Part shown: positions 36,036 through 45,029 of the stretch, piece after piece | Numbering within the stretch: position 1 is the first letter of the stretch | Layout of the letters: the number at the start of each line of letters is the position of its first letter | Source of the DNA: Paraburkholderia agricolaris | Lineage (GTDB): Bacteria; Pseudomonadota; Gammaproteobacteria; Burkholderiales; Burkholderiaceae | NCBI RefSeq assembly: GCF_009455635.1 | Contig: NZ_QPER01000001.1 | Location: 2,046,001-2,110,000 of the forward strand | DNA length: 64,000 nt | Direction of reading: 5' to 3' | Translations under genes and position numbers: made by a program | The notes under the pieces: generated by a model | What the model was told of the DNA's origin: nothing | Databases searched by the model: none | Seen by the model: the letters and a program-made list of their open reading frames with translations, nothing else

Positions 36036-36889
36036 CGCATACCTCGCGAAGAAGAGCGGTCGTTCGCGGTATCGCGCCATGACAGGACGTGCGCTTCGAC
36101 CGCTTTCAGGATGCTGTCGCTGAGCTTGCCGAGCAGCGCGAGCAGCAGAATCGCGCCGAACACGAGATCGGGCCGGCCGGTTTCCCGGCCGTCGCTCAGC
36201 AGATAGCCGAGGCCGCGGGTGGCGGCAATCAGTTCGGCGGCGACCATGAACATCCAGGCGAGGCTCAGGCCGGTGCGCAGTCCGGTGAAGATGTGCGGCA
36301 AGGACGCGGGCAAGAGGATGCGTGTGAATAGCGCCCGCCGGCTCAAACGGTTGACTTCGCCGAGTTCGATCAGTTTTCGGTCGACGCCGCGAATGCCGGC
36401 CACAACGCTCAATTGCACCGGAAAAAACGCACCGATGGCGATGAGTGTGATCTTCGGCGCTTCGTCAATGCCCATCCACAGCAGCAGTATCGGCACCCAG
36501 GCGAGCGAGGGGATTGCACGCAGCGCCTGAAACACCGGGTCGAGCAGGGCGTCGAGCCGGCGGCTCAAGCCCATTGCCGCACCGAGCAAAAGGGCGAGTG
36601 CGGAGCCGATGCCGAAGCCCGCGAGGACCCGTATCGTGCTTGCACCGATGTGGCGGCCGAGGCGCTCGCCGCCCAGTTGCCACAGCGTCCCGGCAATCGT
36701 GCTCGGCGCCGGCACCAGGTGTTCCGGCAATACCGACGCACGCACCAGCGCTTCGATCGCCGCAAGAAAGGCAAGCGGCAGGATCAAGCCGGCAATGCGC
36801 CAGCGTTTGAGCGGGTCGCGCGGGCGTGGTGCGCGTTCCCCCTTTGCCTGCGATGGGTGATGAAGCGCGAGCGATTCGTCGTTAGCCAT
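36032..36889 (-). CDS. ABC importer permease, SsuC-like
   Basis: This 285-residue inner-membrane permease has about six helices and the BPD_transp_1 EAA-like loop (ELGEVNRLSRRALFTRILLPASLPHIFTGLRTGLS, shown here by its ends ELGEVN and GLRTGLS). It is the middle gene of the SBP-permease-ATPase operon on the minus strand. Confidence 0.87.
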   Translation of the reverse strand: MANDESLALHHPSQAKGERAPRPRDPLKRWRIAGLILPLAFLAAIEALVRASVLPEHLVPAPSTIAGTLWQLGGERLGRHIGASTIRVLAGFGIGSALALLLGAAMGLSRRLDALLDPVFQALRAIPSLAWVPILLLWMGIDEAPKITLIAIGAFFPVQLSVVAGIRGVDRKLIELGEVNRLSRRALFTRILLPASLPHIFTGLRTGLSLAWMFMVAAELIAATRGLGYLLSDGRETGRPDLVFGAILLLALLGKLSDSILKAVEAHVLSWRDTANDRSSSRGMR

Positions 36890-36991
36890 GGGAGTCGGTC
36901 GAATAGTTCGCAGGCACTGGGCGCGGCGGCTTATTTATCACTGATGGATCGCACTGATTGATCGCGCAGACGGGTCGCACAGATTGATCGT

Positions 36992-38074
36992 TTACTGGCC
37001 GCTGTTCGCGGCGATAACCGGCTGCGCTGTCTTTACGTCGATCAAGGCGTCGATTACCTGATTCAGATCCGTACCCGGCTTCACCAGTTGCTCCTGCAGG
37101 AGAATCGGTGCGGCGGCCTTGAGCGCGGCGAGTTGCTGCGTGCCCGGCTGCGGACGGCTGAAGTCGTTGCGGCTCAGTTGCAGCTTCGCGACCGGCAGCG
37201 ACAGCTTCGATTCTTCCGCGACGATCTTTGCGGTTTCGTCCGGATGCGCGGCGATCCACAAGCGCGCCTTTTCGTAGACCTTGAGCACCTGCGCGAGCGT
37301 CTCCGGATGGTCGCGAATGAAATCCTCGCGAGCGTCGAGCAGGCCCCACGTATTGAAGTCGACGTTGCGATACAGCAGCTTCGCGCCGTCGTCGATCTGG
37401 GCGGCGGCCATGTGCGGATCGAGGCCGGCCCAGGCGTCCACCTGGCCGTTGGCGAGCGCGGTGCGCCCATCCGGATGCTGGAGATTGACGATCTCCACAT
37501 CGTCGCGCGAAAGGCCCGCGGTGTGCAGCGCGCGCAAGGTGAAGAGGAACGGATCCGTGCCCTTGGTCGCGGCGATCTTCTTGCCCTTCAGGTCCGCGAG
37601 GGTTTTGATCGGCGAGTCCTTGCGCACGACGAGCGCGGTCCATTCAGGGCGCGAGAAAACGTACACCGCGCGAATCGGATTGCCGTTGGCTTTGGCGAGC
37701 ACGGCGGCCAGACCCGCTGTCGAACCGATATCGATCGCGCCGCTATTCAGATATTCGAGCGCGCGATTGCTGCCGAGGCTCAGCACCCATTTGACCTGGG
37801 TGTGCTGCGGCGCGAGTTCCTGCTCGAGCCAGCCGTTACGCTTGATGACGAGGCTTTCCGGCGAGTAATAGGCGTAGTCGAGTTTCAGTTCGGCAGGCGG
37901 CGCGGCATACGCGATACCCGCTGCAAGAAGGCTGAAGGTGAGCGCGAGCGCGGTCGCTGCCGCCGTCAGCAGCGCGCCGCGGCCGGCTTGCAGGCGTTTC
38001 GTATGTCGTGCGTGTGACGAGATCGAAACAAGCGAAGAGAGAAAAAAGCGTGCCGTGCCCCGCGGGATGTTCAT
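36992..38074 (-). CDS. Aliphatic-sulfonate-type ABC substrate-binding protein
   Basis: This 360-residue periplasmic binding protein belongs to the SsuA family, with LDYAYYSPESLVIKRNGWLE at the mature start and LADLKGKKIAATKGTDPF in the domain crossover. The signal peptide is unusual: a basic n-region of about 35 residues precedes the hydrophobic core, and cleavage is near AGIAYA. A shorter protein from an internal start is possible. The ligand could be a sulfonate, taurine or a sulfate ester; no desulfonating monooxygenase is next to it. Confidence 0.83.
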   Translation of the reverse strand: MNIPRGTARFFLSSLVSISSHARHTKRLQAGRGALLTAAATALALTFSLLAAGIAYAAPPAELKLDYAYYSPESLVIKRNGWLEQELAPQHTQVKWVLSLGSNRALEYLNSGAIDIGSTAGLAAVLAKANGNPIRAVYVFSRPEWTALVVRKDSPIKTLADLKGKKIAATKGTDPFLFTLRALHTAGLSRDDVEIVNLQHPDGRTALANGQVDAWAGLDPHMAAAQIDDGAKLLYRNVDFNTWGLLDAREDFIRDHPETLAQVLKVYEKARLWIAAHPDETAKIVAEESKLSLPVAKLQLSRNDFSRPQPGTQQLAALKAAAPILLQEQLVKPGTDLNQVIDALIDVKTAQPVIAANSGQ

Positions 38075-38486
38075 TGACTGATCCTGAGATGGTCGTTTAG
38101 TTGTGACCGGTCAATGTAGTCAATGCGCGTGCCGAACTGAACGAATAAAAACTCACAATCAAAGCAGATCGGGCGCTATGGCGGAAGTGAGCAGCGCATC
38201 GTTGCTTGCCGCCAGACGAGCCGTTGGCGGCGTGTGGTCCGTCATACGCCGCGATTGTGGCTGCAACATTGTTTCGCTATAAAGTACTCAAGCGCACCTG
38301 AGGCGAAGGCTGGGATTAACCATTTAGAACGGCCTGAACCGGGATACTTTCCTTAAGGTTTCCTTCAGCTTTGCTCCGTAGTATTTGCGCGATCCTATGT
38401 GCCCGCTTGCATTCTTGCGGGCAATCGTTCCGATAGTTTTCTGACAGAAAACTGAAAGCGCCGATCAAAGGCTTGCTGGAGCATTC
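38075..38486. other. Divergent region between sulfonate importer and hpnJ
   Basis: It carries the importer promoter on the left and, near 38352, the direct-repeat box of the hopanoid operon. No open frame here is supported. Confidence 0.5.
38352..38368 (+). promoter_or_regulatory. PmrA/QseB-type box upstream of hpnJ
   Basis: CTTAAG (38352-38357), 5 bp, CTTCAG (38363-38368) form a head-to-tail repeat with an 11-bp period, the format bound by PmrA/BasR- and QseB-like regulators. A 22-bp stretch around it (38349-38370) is identical to one upstream of the hpnI/hpnK operon. A TAGTAT hexamer follows 10 bp after the second half-site and could be the -10. Confidence 0.6.
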
Positions 38487-39908
38487 ATGAAAACCCTGTT
38501 CTTACAGGCGCCGTCGTACGACGGCTTCGACGGTGGCGCAGGTTCGCGCTACCAGGCCAAGCGTGAAGTGCGCTCGTTCTGGTATCCGACGTGGCTCGCG
38601 CAGCCCGCCGCGCTCGTCCCCGATAGCCGCGTACTCGATGCCCCCGCCGACGGTCTGTCCGTCGAAGCATCGCTCGACATAGCACAGCAATATGACCTGG
38701 TGGTGATCCACACCAGCACACCATCCTTCCCCACCGACGCGCTGTTTGCCGAAGACCTGAAGAAGCGCAAGCCTTCGGTGCTGATCGGCATGGTCGGCGC
38801 GAAGGTCGCGGTCGATCCGCACAATTCGCTAACCGCGAGCGAGGCGATCGATTTCGTCTGCCGTGAAGAATTCGACTTCACCTGCCAGGAAGTTGCCGAG
38901 GGCAAACCGTTCGCCGGCATCAAAGGTCTGAGCTATCGCGCGGCAGACGGTTCGATCGAGCACAACGAAGCGCGCCCGATCCTCGAGAACATGGACGAAC
39001 TGCCGTTCGTGGCGCCCGTGTACAAGCGCGATCTGAAGATCGACAACTATTTCATCGGCTATCTGAAGCACCCGTACGTATCGATCTACACGGGCCGCGG
39101 CTGCCGTTCGAAATGCACGTTCTGCCTGTGGCCGCAAACGGTGGGCGGACATCGCTACCGCACGCGTTCGACCGAGAACGTGCTCGAAGAAGTGAAGTGG
39201 ATTCGCGACAACATGCCTGAAGTCAAGGAGATCATGTTCGACGACGATACCTTCACCGACTTCAAGCCGCGCGTCGAGGAAATCGCTCGCGGTCTCGGCA
39301 AACTGGGCGTGACGTGGTCGTGCAACGCGAAGGCGAACGTGCCGTACGCAACGCTGAAGATCATGAAGGAAAATGGCCTGCGCCTGCTGCTGGTGGGCTA
39401 CGAATCGGGCGACGACCAGATCCTGCTGAACATCAAGAAGGGGCTGCGTACCGACATCGCGCGCCGCTTCAGCGAAGATTGCCGCAAGCTCGGCATCAAG
39501 ATTCACGGCACCTTCATTCTTGGTTTGCCCGGCGAGACGCAGGACACGATCCAGAAGACCATCGAGTATGCGAAGGAAATCAATCCGCATACGATCCAGG
39601 TGTCGCTCGCAGCGCCTTATCCCGGCACGACGCTCTACAACCAGGCGGTCGAGAACGGCTGGCTGGAAGAGAACAAGGTCATCAACCTCGTCAGCAAGTC
39701 AGGGGTGCAGCTTGCGGCGATCGGCTACCCGCATCTGTCGCGCGACGAGATCTATCACCAGCTCGAGAATTTCTACAAGCGCTTCTATTTCCGGCCGTCG
39801 AAGATCTGGGAAATTCTGCGTGAGATGCTCACGAGCTGGGACATGATGAAACGGCGTCTGCGTGAAGGCGTCGAATTCTTCCGCTTCCTGCGCGCCCACC
39901 AAGCGTGA
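38487..39908 (+). CDS. hpnJ: Hopanoid biosynthesis radical SAM protein HpnJ
   Basis: This 473-residue protein has an N-terminal B12-binding-like region and a radical-SAM core with the 4Fe-4S cysteines in GCRSKCTFC (Cys206, Cys210, Cys213). HpnJ acts with HpnI and HpnK on the bacteriohopanetetrol side chain and is thought to contract the glucosamine ring to the cyclitol ether. Its stop overlaps the GTG start of the next gene. Hopanoid modification of this kind affects membrane rigidity and resistance to polymyxin and low pH in Burkholderia. Confidence 0.92.
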   Translation: MKTLFLQAPSYDGFDGGAGSRYQAKREVRSFWYPTWLAQPAALVPDSRVLDAPADGLSVEASLDIAQQYDLVVIHTSTPSFPTDALFAEDLKKRKPSVLIGMVGAKVAVDPHNSLTASEAIDFVCREEFDFTCQEVAEGKPFAGIKGLSYRAADGSIEHNEARPILENMDELPFVAPVYKRDLKIDNYFIGYLKHPYVSIYTGRGCRSKCTFCLWPQTVGGHRYRTRSTENVLEEVKWIRDNMPEVKEIMFDDDTFTDFKPRVEEIARGLGKLGVTWSCNAKANVPYATLKIMKENGLRLLLVGYESGDDQILLNIKKGLRTDIARRFSEDCRKLGIKIHGTFILGLPGETQDTIQKTIEYAKEINPHTIQVSLAAPYPGTTLYNQAVENGWLEENKVINLVSKSGVQLAAIGYPHLSRDEIYHQLENFYKRFYFRPSKIWEILREMLTSWDMMKRRLREGVEFFRFLRAHQA

Positions 39909-41089
39909 GCGCCTTGCATCTGCTCGCCGTCACGCTTGCCTATGCGTGTGCGGCGAGTGCGGTTTTCGGCATCGCCTACACGGTGCTGGCGGGCGCCCTG
40001 ATCGGCCGGTTTTTCGCGCGAGCGGTATCCGAGCCGAGCAGTTTTCCGCCAGTCACCGTCGTCAAACCATTGCACGGCAACGAGTGGGCGTTGCTCGACA
40101 ACCTGTCGGGCTTCTGCCAGCAGGACTATCCGGGCCCTGTGCAATTCCTGTTCGGTGTGCACGATTCAGCCGACCCCGCTTTGCAAACCGTCGACGTTCT
40201 GCGGCGGCTGTATCCGCAAGCGGACATCACCGTGGTTGCGGATGCGCGCCTCTACGGTCCGAATCGTAAGATCAGCAACATCCTCAATATGCTGCCGCAG
40301 GCCCGGCACGACGTGCTGGTGTTTGCTGACAGCGACGTGGGGGTTGGGCCGGATTATTTACGCAATGTGATCGGCGAATTGCAGAAGCCCGACGTCGGTC
40401 TCGTCACCTGTGTGTATCGCGGTGCGCCCGATCCCGGCTTCTGGCCGCGCATGTCGGCCAAGGCCACCAACTACCAATTCCTGCCTGGCGTGGTCACAGG
40501 GCTCGCACTCGGTCTCGCGCGCCCATGCTTTGGGCAGACCATCGCCATGCGCCGCGACACCCTCGAAAAAATCGGCGGCTTCACCCCGTTCGTGAAGCAT
40601 CTGGCCGAAGACCATGCAATCGGCGAAGCCGTGCGCATGATCGGCGAGAAAGTGGTGATCCCGCCGTTCACGATCTCGCATGCCTGCGTGGAATCGAGCG
40701 CGACACAACTGATCGCGCACGAACTACGCTGGAGCCGGACGATTCGCAGCATCGATCCGCTTGGCCATCTCGGCTCGGCGCTGATTCATCCGCTCGCTTT
40801 CGCGCTGCTCGCGATTGCCTTCTCGGGCGGTGCGGTGTGGTCGTGGCCGCTCGCGCTGCTTGCCGTATGTGCGCGGCTCGCGCTGAAACTGCTGGCTGAT
40901 CGCGCGTTGCAGCAGGCGCGTCGCGACCTGTGGCTGTTGCCGTTATGGGATATCGTATCGTTTTGCATTTTTGTGGCGAGCTTCTGGTCCTCGCACGTGA
41001 TCTGGCGTGGTTTCAGTTTCAAGGTGGATGGCGACGGCCTGTTGTCGGCCGTGCAGGACGGATTGACGGATGAGCAGCAGGCTGGATAA
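39905..41089 (+). CDS. GT21 glycosyltransferase, HpnI-like
   Basis: This 394-residue membrane glycosyltransferase resembles ceramide glucosyltransferases: an N-terminal TM helix, FPPVTVVKPLHGNE, the DxD-type FADSDVGVGPDYL, LRWSRTIRS as the (Q/R)xxRW region and C-terminal helices. HpnI enzymes attach N-acetylglucosamine to bacteriohopanetetrol. A second, diverged HpnI-like gene is at 45030-46310 beside hpnK. The start GTG 39905 overlaps the hpnJ stop, so this gene is coupled to hpnJ. Whether it is the functional HpnI or acts on another lipid is open. Confidence 0.78.
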   Translation: MSALHLLAVTLAYACAASAVFGIAYTVLAGALIGRFFARAVSEPSSFPPVTVVKPLHGNEWALLDNLSGFCQQDYPGPVQFLFGVHDSADPALQTVDVLRRLYPQADITVVADARLYGPNRKISNILNMLPQARHDVLVFADSDVGVGPDYLRNVIGELQKPDVGLVTCVYRGAPDPGFWPRMSAKATNYQFLPGVVTGLALGLARPCFGQTIAMRRDTLEKIGGFTPFVKHLAEDHAIGEAVRMIGEKVVIPPFTISHACVESSATQLIAHELRWSRTIRSIDPLGHLGSALIHPLAFALLAIAFSGGAVWSWPLALLAVCARLALKLLADRALQQARRDLWLLPLWDIVSFCIFVASFWSSHVIWRGFSFKVDGDGLLSAVQDGLTDEQQAG

Positions 41090-41169
41090 GCAATGACGCG
41101 TGGATATCTGGAAGAGGGCGGCGAAGATCATGTGGCGTGCCTGAAGCGCGCGCCAGGAGTTGCCGCGCG

Positions 41170-42213
41170 ATGATGAAGCATCTCGGGCGCATCGCCGCGC
41201 TTGCCGGCCTGCTGGTGTCACTGTGGCTGGTCTGGCAGGACAACCCCGGTGCGGTGTTCTCCGCCTTGCGCGCGGCGGGCGTGGGCCTCCTGCTGGCGGC
41301 GATCGCGCACGTGCTGCCGATGATCGCCAATGCCTGCGACTGGCGCTCGCTGATTCGCGGCGCGAACCGGCCGGGTTTCGCCAATATGCTGCATCTGGTG
41401 TGGGTGCGCGAATCCGTGAATAGCATGTTGCCGGTGGCGCGGATCGGCGGCGAAGTGGTGTCGTTCCGCATGCTTCGGCGCTGGGGCGTGCGGCCATCGA
41501 CGGCGGTGGGCAGCATTATTGTCGACATGCAGCTCACGGTGATCAGTCAGCTGCTGTTCACGATGGTCGGTATCGGCTTTCTGTTCGCGCATGCGCAGTC
41601 CGACACGCTGCGGCTCGCTGGGCAACTGGCGTGGGGCGTGGTGGTACTGACACCGCTCCTGGTACTGTTTGCACTCGTGCAGCATGCCAGCCCGTTCGAG
41701 CGCATCACGCGCATGCTCAATCGTATGACGAGCGGCAAGCTTGCCGCGCTGGTCGGACAATCGGCGCAGATCGACCAGGCCATCAAGCTGATCTGGCGCC
41801 GCCGCGGCGTGGTGTTGCGCTATCTGTTTTTCTGGCAACCGCTGCAGTGCTTCCTGACCTCGCTCGAAATCTGGCTCGCGCTGTATTTTCTGGGCGTGCA
41901 CGTCACGCTCGTTGAAGCGGTGGTGATCGAATCGCTGATTCAGGCGATCAGCAGCGCGGCGTTCTTCGTGCCGGGCGGGCTGGGGGTGCAGGAGGGCGGG
42001 TTCATTCTGATCGGCGGCGCGTTCGGCCTCGATCCGTCCATCTGCCTCGCGCTTGCCGGCGCGCGGCGCATTCGCGATCTGCTGATCTTCGTGCCCGGAC
42101 TCATTGCGTGGCAGTTTGCCGAGTCGTCGAATCGTGAGCCGAAGCCGGTGGCGCAGGGGGCACAGGTAACACAAACGGGGCGGACGGCCGTGGGCGAGGT
42201 AAGCGGGCGCTAG
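41170..42213 (+). CDS. hpnL: HpnL-like flippase-domain membrane protein
   Basis: This 347-residue polytopic membrane protein belongs to the UPF0104/LPG-synthase TM-region family (SVNSMLPVARIGGEVVSFRML near residue 85, FFVPGGLGVQEGGFILIG near residue 275). Members next to hpn genes are called HpnL and are thought to help transport hopanoids. ATG 41170 has AGGAG 10 bp upstream. It is the last gene of the hpnJ operon and is convergent with the two-component system. Confidence 0.72.
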   Translation: MMKHLGRIAALAGLLVSLWLVWQDNPGAVFSALRAAGVGLLLAAIAHVLPMIANACDWRSLIRGANRPGFANMLHLVWVRESVNSMLPVARIGGEVVSFRMLRRWGVRPSTAVGSIIVDMQLTVISQLLFTMVGIGFLFAHAQSDTLRLAGQLAWGVVVLTPLLVLFALVQHASPFERITRMLNRMTSGKLAALVGQSAQIDQAIKLIWRRRGVVLRYLFFWQPLQCFLTSLEIWLALYFLGVHVTLVEAVVIESLIQAISSAAFFVPGGLGVQEGGFILIGGAFGLDPSICLALAGARRIRDLLIFVPGLIAWQFAESSNREPKPVAQGAQVTQTGRTAVGEVSGR

Positions 42214-42234
42214 GCCGGCGCGCGCATGGCGCGC

Positions 42235-43638
42235 TCAGTCCTCATCTCCCGTGTAGGCGGGGAACGAAACTGCCACGGCGAGACCTTGCTCGCCGATACC
42301 CGAGCCTAGATGCAGGCTTGCTCCGAAATGCTCGGCGATTCGCGCGACGATCGAGAGCCCCAGTCCGCTGCCGGTCGCCTGATTGCCGGTCGCACGGAAA
42401 AACCGGTTCGTGAGACGAGTGAGATCGCCCGGCGCGACACCGGGGCCGTCGTCGCGCACTGTGAGCTGCACCCGGCCGACTTCATAGCGCACCGCCACTT
42501 CGACGCTGCCGCCGGCGCGCCCGTACTTGATCGCGTTATCCAGCAGATTGTCAAGCAGGATACCCATCAGAACGGGTTCCGCGTTGATCTCCGCACGCAT
42601 GTCGCCGGTGAGCGTGACATGAATGTTTTTCTGCTGCGCGTTGCGTTCGTTGGCGAGCAGCGCATCTTTCGCGACCGCCGCGGGTTTGAGCGGCGCGGTG
42701 GAGAGTTTCTCGTGCACGTCCAGACGTGCGAGCAGCAGCAACTGCTCCGCGAGCCGCGCGCTGCGATCGACGCCTTGCACCACCCGCTCCATCGCCACGC
42801 GCTGTAACGCCGCGTCCGGCTCGGCCAGCGCGACTTGTGCCTGCACCTTGATGGCGGCCAGCGGCGTCTTCAGTTCATGGGCCGCGTCGGCGGTGAACGC
42901 ACGTTCGCGTTCGATGGAGTGCTGCAGGCGCGACAGCACCAGATTGATCGCGTCGACGAGCGGCCGTACCTCGGTCGGCGCCCGGCCAATGTCGACCGGT
43001 TCCAGCCGGTTGATGTCGCGTGCGCGAATAGCGCCCGAGAGCACCTTGAGCGGCGCGAGGCTCCAGCCGATGCTGAACCACACCAGCAGCGCCAGCACCG
43101 GCAGCGCGATGAGCGTGGGGCGCGCGATCCGGCTCGCGACTCCGCTCACCAGGTCGCTGCGCGTATTGGCCGGTTCGAATACCCGGACCGTATGGCCGAG
43201 CGCGGTGTCGCGCAAGGTGAACGTGTGCCATGCCTGACCGCCGAGCGTCATGTTTTGCGCACCGCTTGCGAGTGGCACGGGCAGATCCCACGCGTGCAGG
43301 GCGCGCAGTTGCGGGCTGCCCGCCAAGATCTCGCCGTTTGCGCTGCGCACCTGAAAGAGCGCGTCGCGGGGCAACGCATCGTCGTCGTCGCTATCGTTCG
43401 CGCCGGCTTCGCCGCCTTGTTCTTCCTCGCGCAAATCGATGCGCGCATTGGCCAATGTGGTCAGATTCCGCTGATCGAGCAGCGCGAGAATTTGCGCGAT
43501 CTCCGCGAGGCGCGCCTCTTCCCATTCACTGACTTCGCGCTTGGCCTGACGATAGCTCGAGATTAGCGCGATACCCCAGATCAGCACGATGCTGGTGAGG
43601 ATCAGCAGCATCAGGCGGCGGCGTATCGATGCCGGCAT
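42235..43638 (-). CDS. Sensor histidine kinase, QseC/PmrB-like
   Basis: This 467-residue membrane kinase has TM1 near residues 8-28, a periplasmic domain with an acidic run (SDDDDA), TM2 near residue 170, a HAMP linker, HisKA His in TADAAHELKTPLAAIK, and HATPase boxes ending GSGLGLSIVARIAEHFG. The ATG overlaps the last base of the regulator's stop (TGATG), showing coupled translation. QseC/PmrB-type sensors respond to metals, acid or cationic peptides; the signal here is not known. It lies between the two hopanoid operons. Confidence 0.88.
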   Translation of the reverse strand: MPASIRRRLMLLILTSIVLIWGIALISSYRQAKREVSEWEEARLAEIAQILALLDQRNLTTLANARIDLREEEQGGEAGANDSDDDDALPRDALFQVRSANGEILAGSPQLRALHAWDLPVPLASGAQNMTLGGQAWHTFTLRDTALGHTVRVFEPANTRSDLVSGVASRIARPTLIALPVLALLVWFSIGWSLAPLKVLSGAIRARDINRLEPVDIGRAPTEVRPLVDAINLVLSRLQHSIERERAFTADAAHELKTPLAAIKVQAQVALAEPDAALQRVAMERVVQGVDRSARLAEQLLLLARLDVHEKLSTAPLKPAAVAKDALLANERNAQQKNIHVTLTGDMRAEINAEPVLMGILLDNLLDNAIKYGRAGGSVEVAVRYEVGRVQLTVRDDGPGVAPGDLTRLTNRFFRATGNQATGSGLGLSIVARIAEHFGASLHLGSGIGEQGLAVAVSFPAYTGDED

Positions 43639-44297
43639 CAAGCTTTCTCCACCACGTAGCCGATATTGCGCACGGTTCTGATCAGCTTGGCACCGAGTTT
43701 TTTGCGCAGATTGGACACGTGGACTTCGATCGCATTGCTTTCGATCTCTTCCTGCCAGCCGTACAGACTTTCTTCCAGCCGTGAGCGTGACTGCGGAATG
43801 CCCTGATTGGTCAGCAACTGCATCAGGATTGCCCATTCACGCGAGGTGAGGGGCACACGCGTATTGCCGATTTCGACGGTTTGCGCGGCGGGATTGACCG
43901 TCAGATCCTGATAGTGGATCAGTTCGATGCTGCGCCCTTGCGCGCGGCGCAACAGGGCCCGGCAACGGGCAATCAGCTCGGTCAGATCGAAGGGCTTGCC
44001 GAGATAATCGTCGGCGCCCGCTTCGAGGCCGCCGACACGATCCACCACCGTGCCTCTCGCGGTCAGCACCAGCACCGGCACATCCTTGCCGGCGTCGCGC
44101 AGCCGTTTCAGCAGGTCCATACCCGATACCCTGGGCAGGCCCAGGTCGAGCAGGACCAGCGCATAGGCGGTAGTATCGAGCGCAAGACCTGCCTTGTGAC
44201 CGTCGCGTGCCCAATCGACCGTGAAACCGGCTTGACGCAGTCCCGCTTCAATACCGCAGCCGATCAGATCGTCGTCTTCTACGAGGAGTACGCGCAT
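43638..44297 (-). CDS. OmpR/PmrA-type response regulator
   Basis: This 219-residue regulator has an N-terminal receiver (Asp51 in VLLDLGLP, Lys in GKPFD) and a C-terminal winged-helix domain whose recognition-helix region reads ESNAIEVHVSNLRKKLG, as in QseB/PmrA. It is co-transcribed with the sensor kinase and is divergent from the small membrane protein/hpnI/hpnK operon. Direct-repeat boxes of the type its family binds lie upstream of both hopanoid operons. Confidence 0.9.
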   Translation of the reverse strand: MRVLLVEDDDLIGCGIEAGLRQAGFTVDWARDGHKAGLALDTTAYALVLLDLGLPRVSGMDLLKRLRDAGKDVPVLVLTARGTVVDRVGGLEAGADDYLGKPFDLTELIARCRALLRRAQGRSIELIHYQDLTVNPAAQTVEIGNTRVPLTSREWAILMQLLTNQGIPQSRSRLEESLYGWQEEIESNAIEVHVSNLRKKLGAKLIRTVRNIGYVVEKA

Positions 44298-44356
44298 GGG
44301 GGGAAAGACTCCGTTCGATGTTCATTGCATTGCTGCGGCAACAGCTTTTCGTCGAT

Positions 44357-44388
44357 GTGAGCTTCAGTGAGCTTCAGTGAGCTTCAGG
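44357..44388. repeat. Three perfect 10-bp tandem repeats in the regulator promoter
   Basis: GTGAGCTTCA occurs three times head to tail at 44357, 44367 and 44377, followed by GG. Each unit carries CTTCAG, the same hexamer as the second half-site of the hopanoid boxes. It lies 60 bp upstream of the response-regulator gene and may be an autoregulatory site, but its 10-bp period differs from the 11-bp period of the other boxes. Confidence 0.7.
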
Positions 44389-44444
44389 CCGCATATCCGA
44401 AGTGTAACGATCATGTCCATGACACGCTTTATACCTCGTTCTTC

Positions 44445-44461
44445 CTTAAGGTTTCCTTCAG
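44445..44461 (+). promoter_or_regulatory. PmrA/QseB-type box upstream of the hpnI/hpnK operon
   Basis: CTTAAG (44445-44450), 5 bp, CTTCAG (44456-44461) repeats exactly the box upstream of hpnJ within a shared 22-bp sequence. TACCAT follows 10 bp after the second half-site. The rest of 44298-44675 has no supported gene. Confidence 0.6.
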
Positions 44462-44675
44462 CTAGAATCGCTACCATCGCCTCTGGATTGTTACTGTCGT
44501 GTGGCCGTCATGAGCATACGGCATTACGTCGAGTTGTCAGAATATTGCAACTCAATCGTAATAACATCGACCGAAAGTACGGCCGGCGCTTTGGTGGGCG
44601 CTTTCGTCAGCGCTTTTTCCGGCGAATGGCACCCCCCACGTCGGCGTGCGTTTCGTCAGGCCACGAGATCACGCC

Positions 44676-45017
44676 ATGAAGCCAGTCACGATCGACATGT
44701 TGCGGGCCCATCTGATGGCGGCTTCGCTCACGGCCATGGGTACTCAGGTGCTCGCCTTGCTGGCCCTGCTGGTCATGCCGGTTTCCTCGCAAGTCTTCAG
44801 TTCCACGAGTTTCCAGATCCTTGCGCTCGCGCTGATCGCGAGCGGCGTTGTCGTGATGCGCCAGTTCGCGCAAGCCGCTTTCAACTTCGCCTTCCAGAGC
44901 CGGCACGCAACCCAGGCCGGCCGGACCGTGCTGATTGACGCGGATTGTCCGTGGCGTTGGTTCGTTGTGCTTCATCTACGCTTTACGGGTAGACCGTTCG
45001 TGCTGGCCAGGCCCTGA
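44676..45017 (+). CDS. Small membrane protein upstream of hpnI
   Basis: A 113-residue frame from ATG 44676 has two predicted transmembrane helices (about residues 15-40 and 48-66), then an amphipathic basic tail. It ends 12 bp before hpnI and so is likely in its operon. No family is recognised, and the ribosome site (GAGATC) is weak. A role in hopanoid processing is suggested by position only. Confidence 0.55.
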   Translation: MKPVTIDMLRAHLMAASLTAMGTQVLALLALLVMPVSSQVFSSTSFQILALALIASGVVVMRQFAQAAFNFAFQSRHATQAGRTVLIDADCPWRWFVVLHLRFTGRPFVLARP

Positions 45018-45029
45018 CGGACACAAGCG

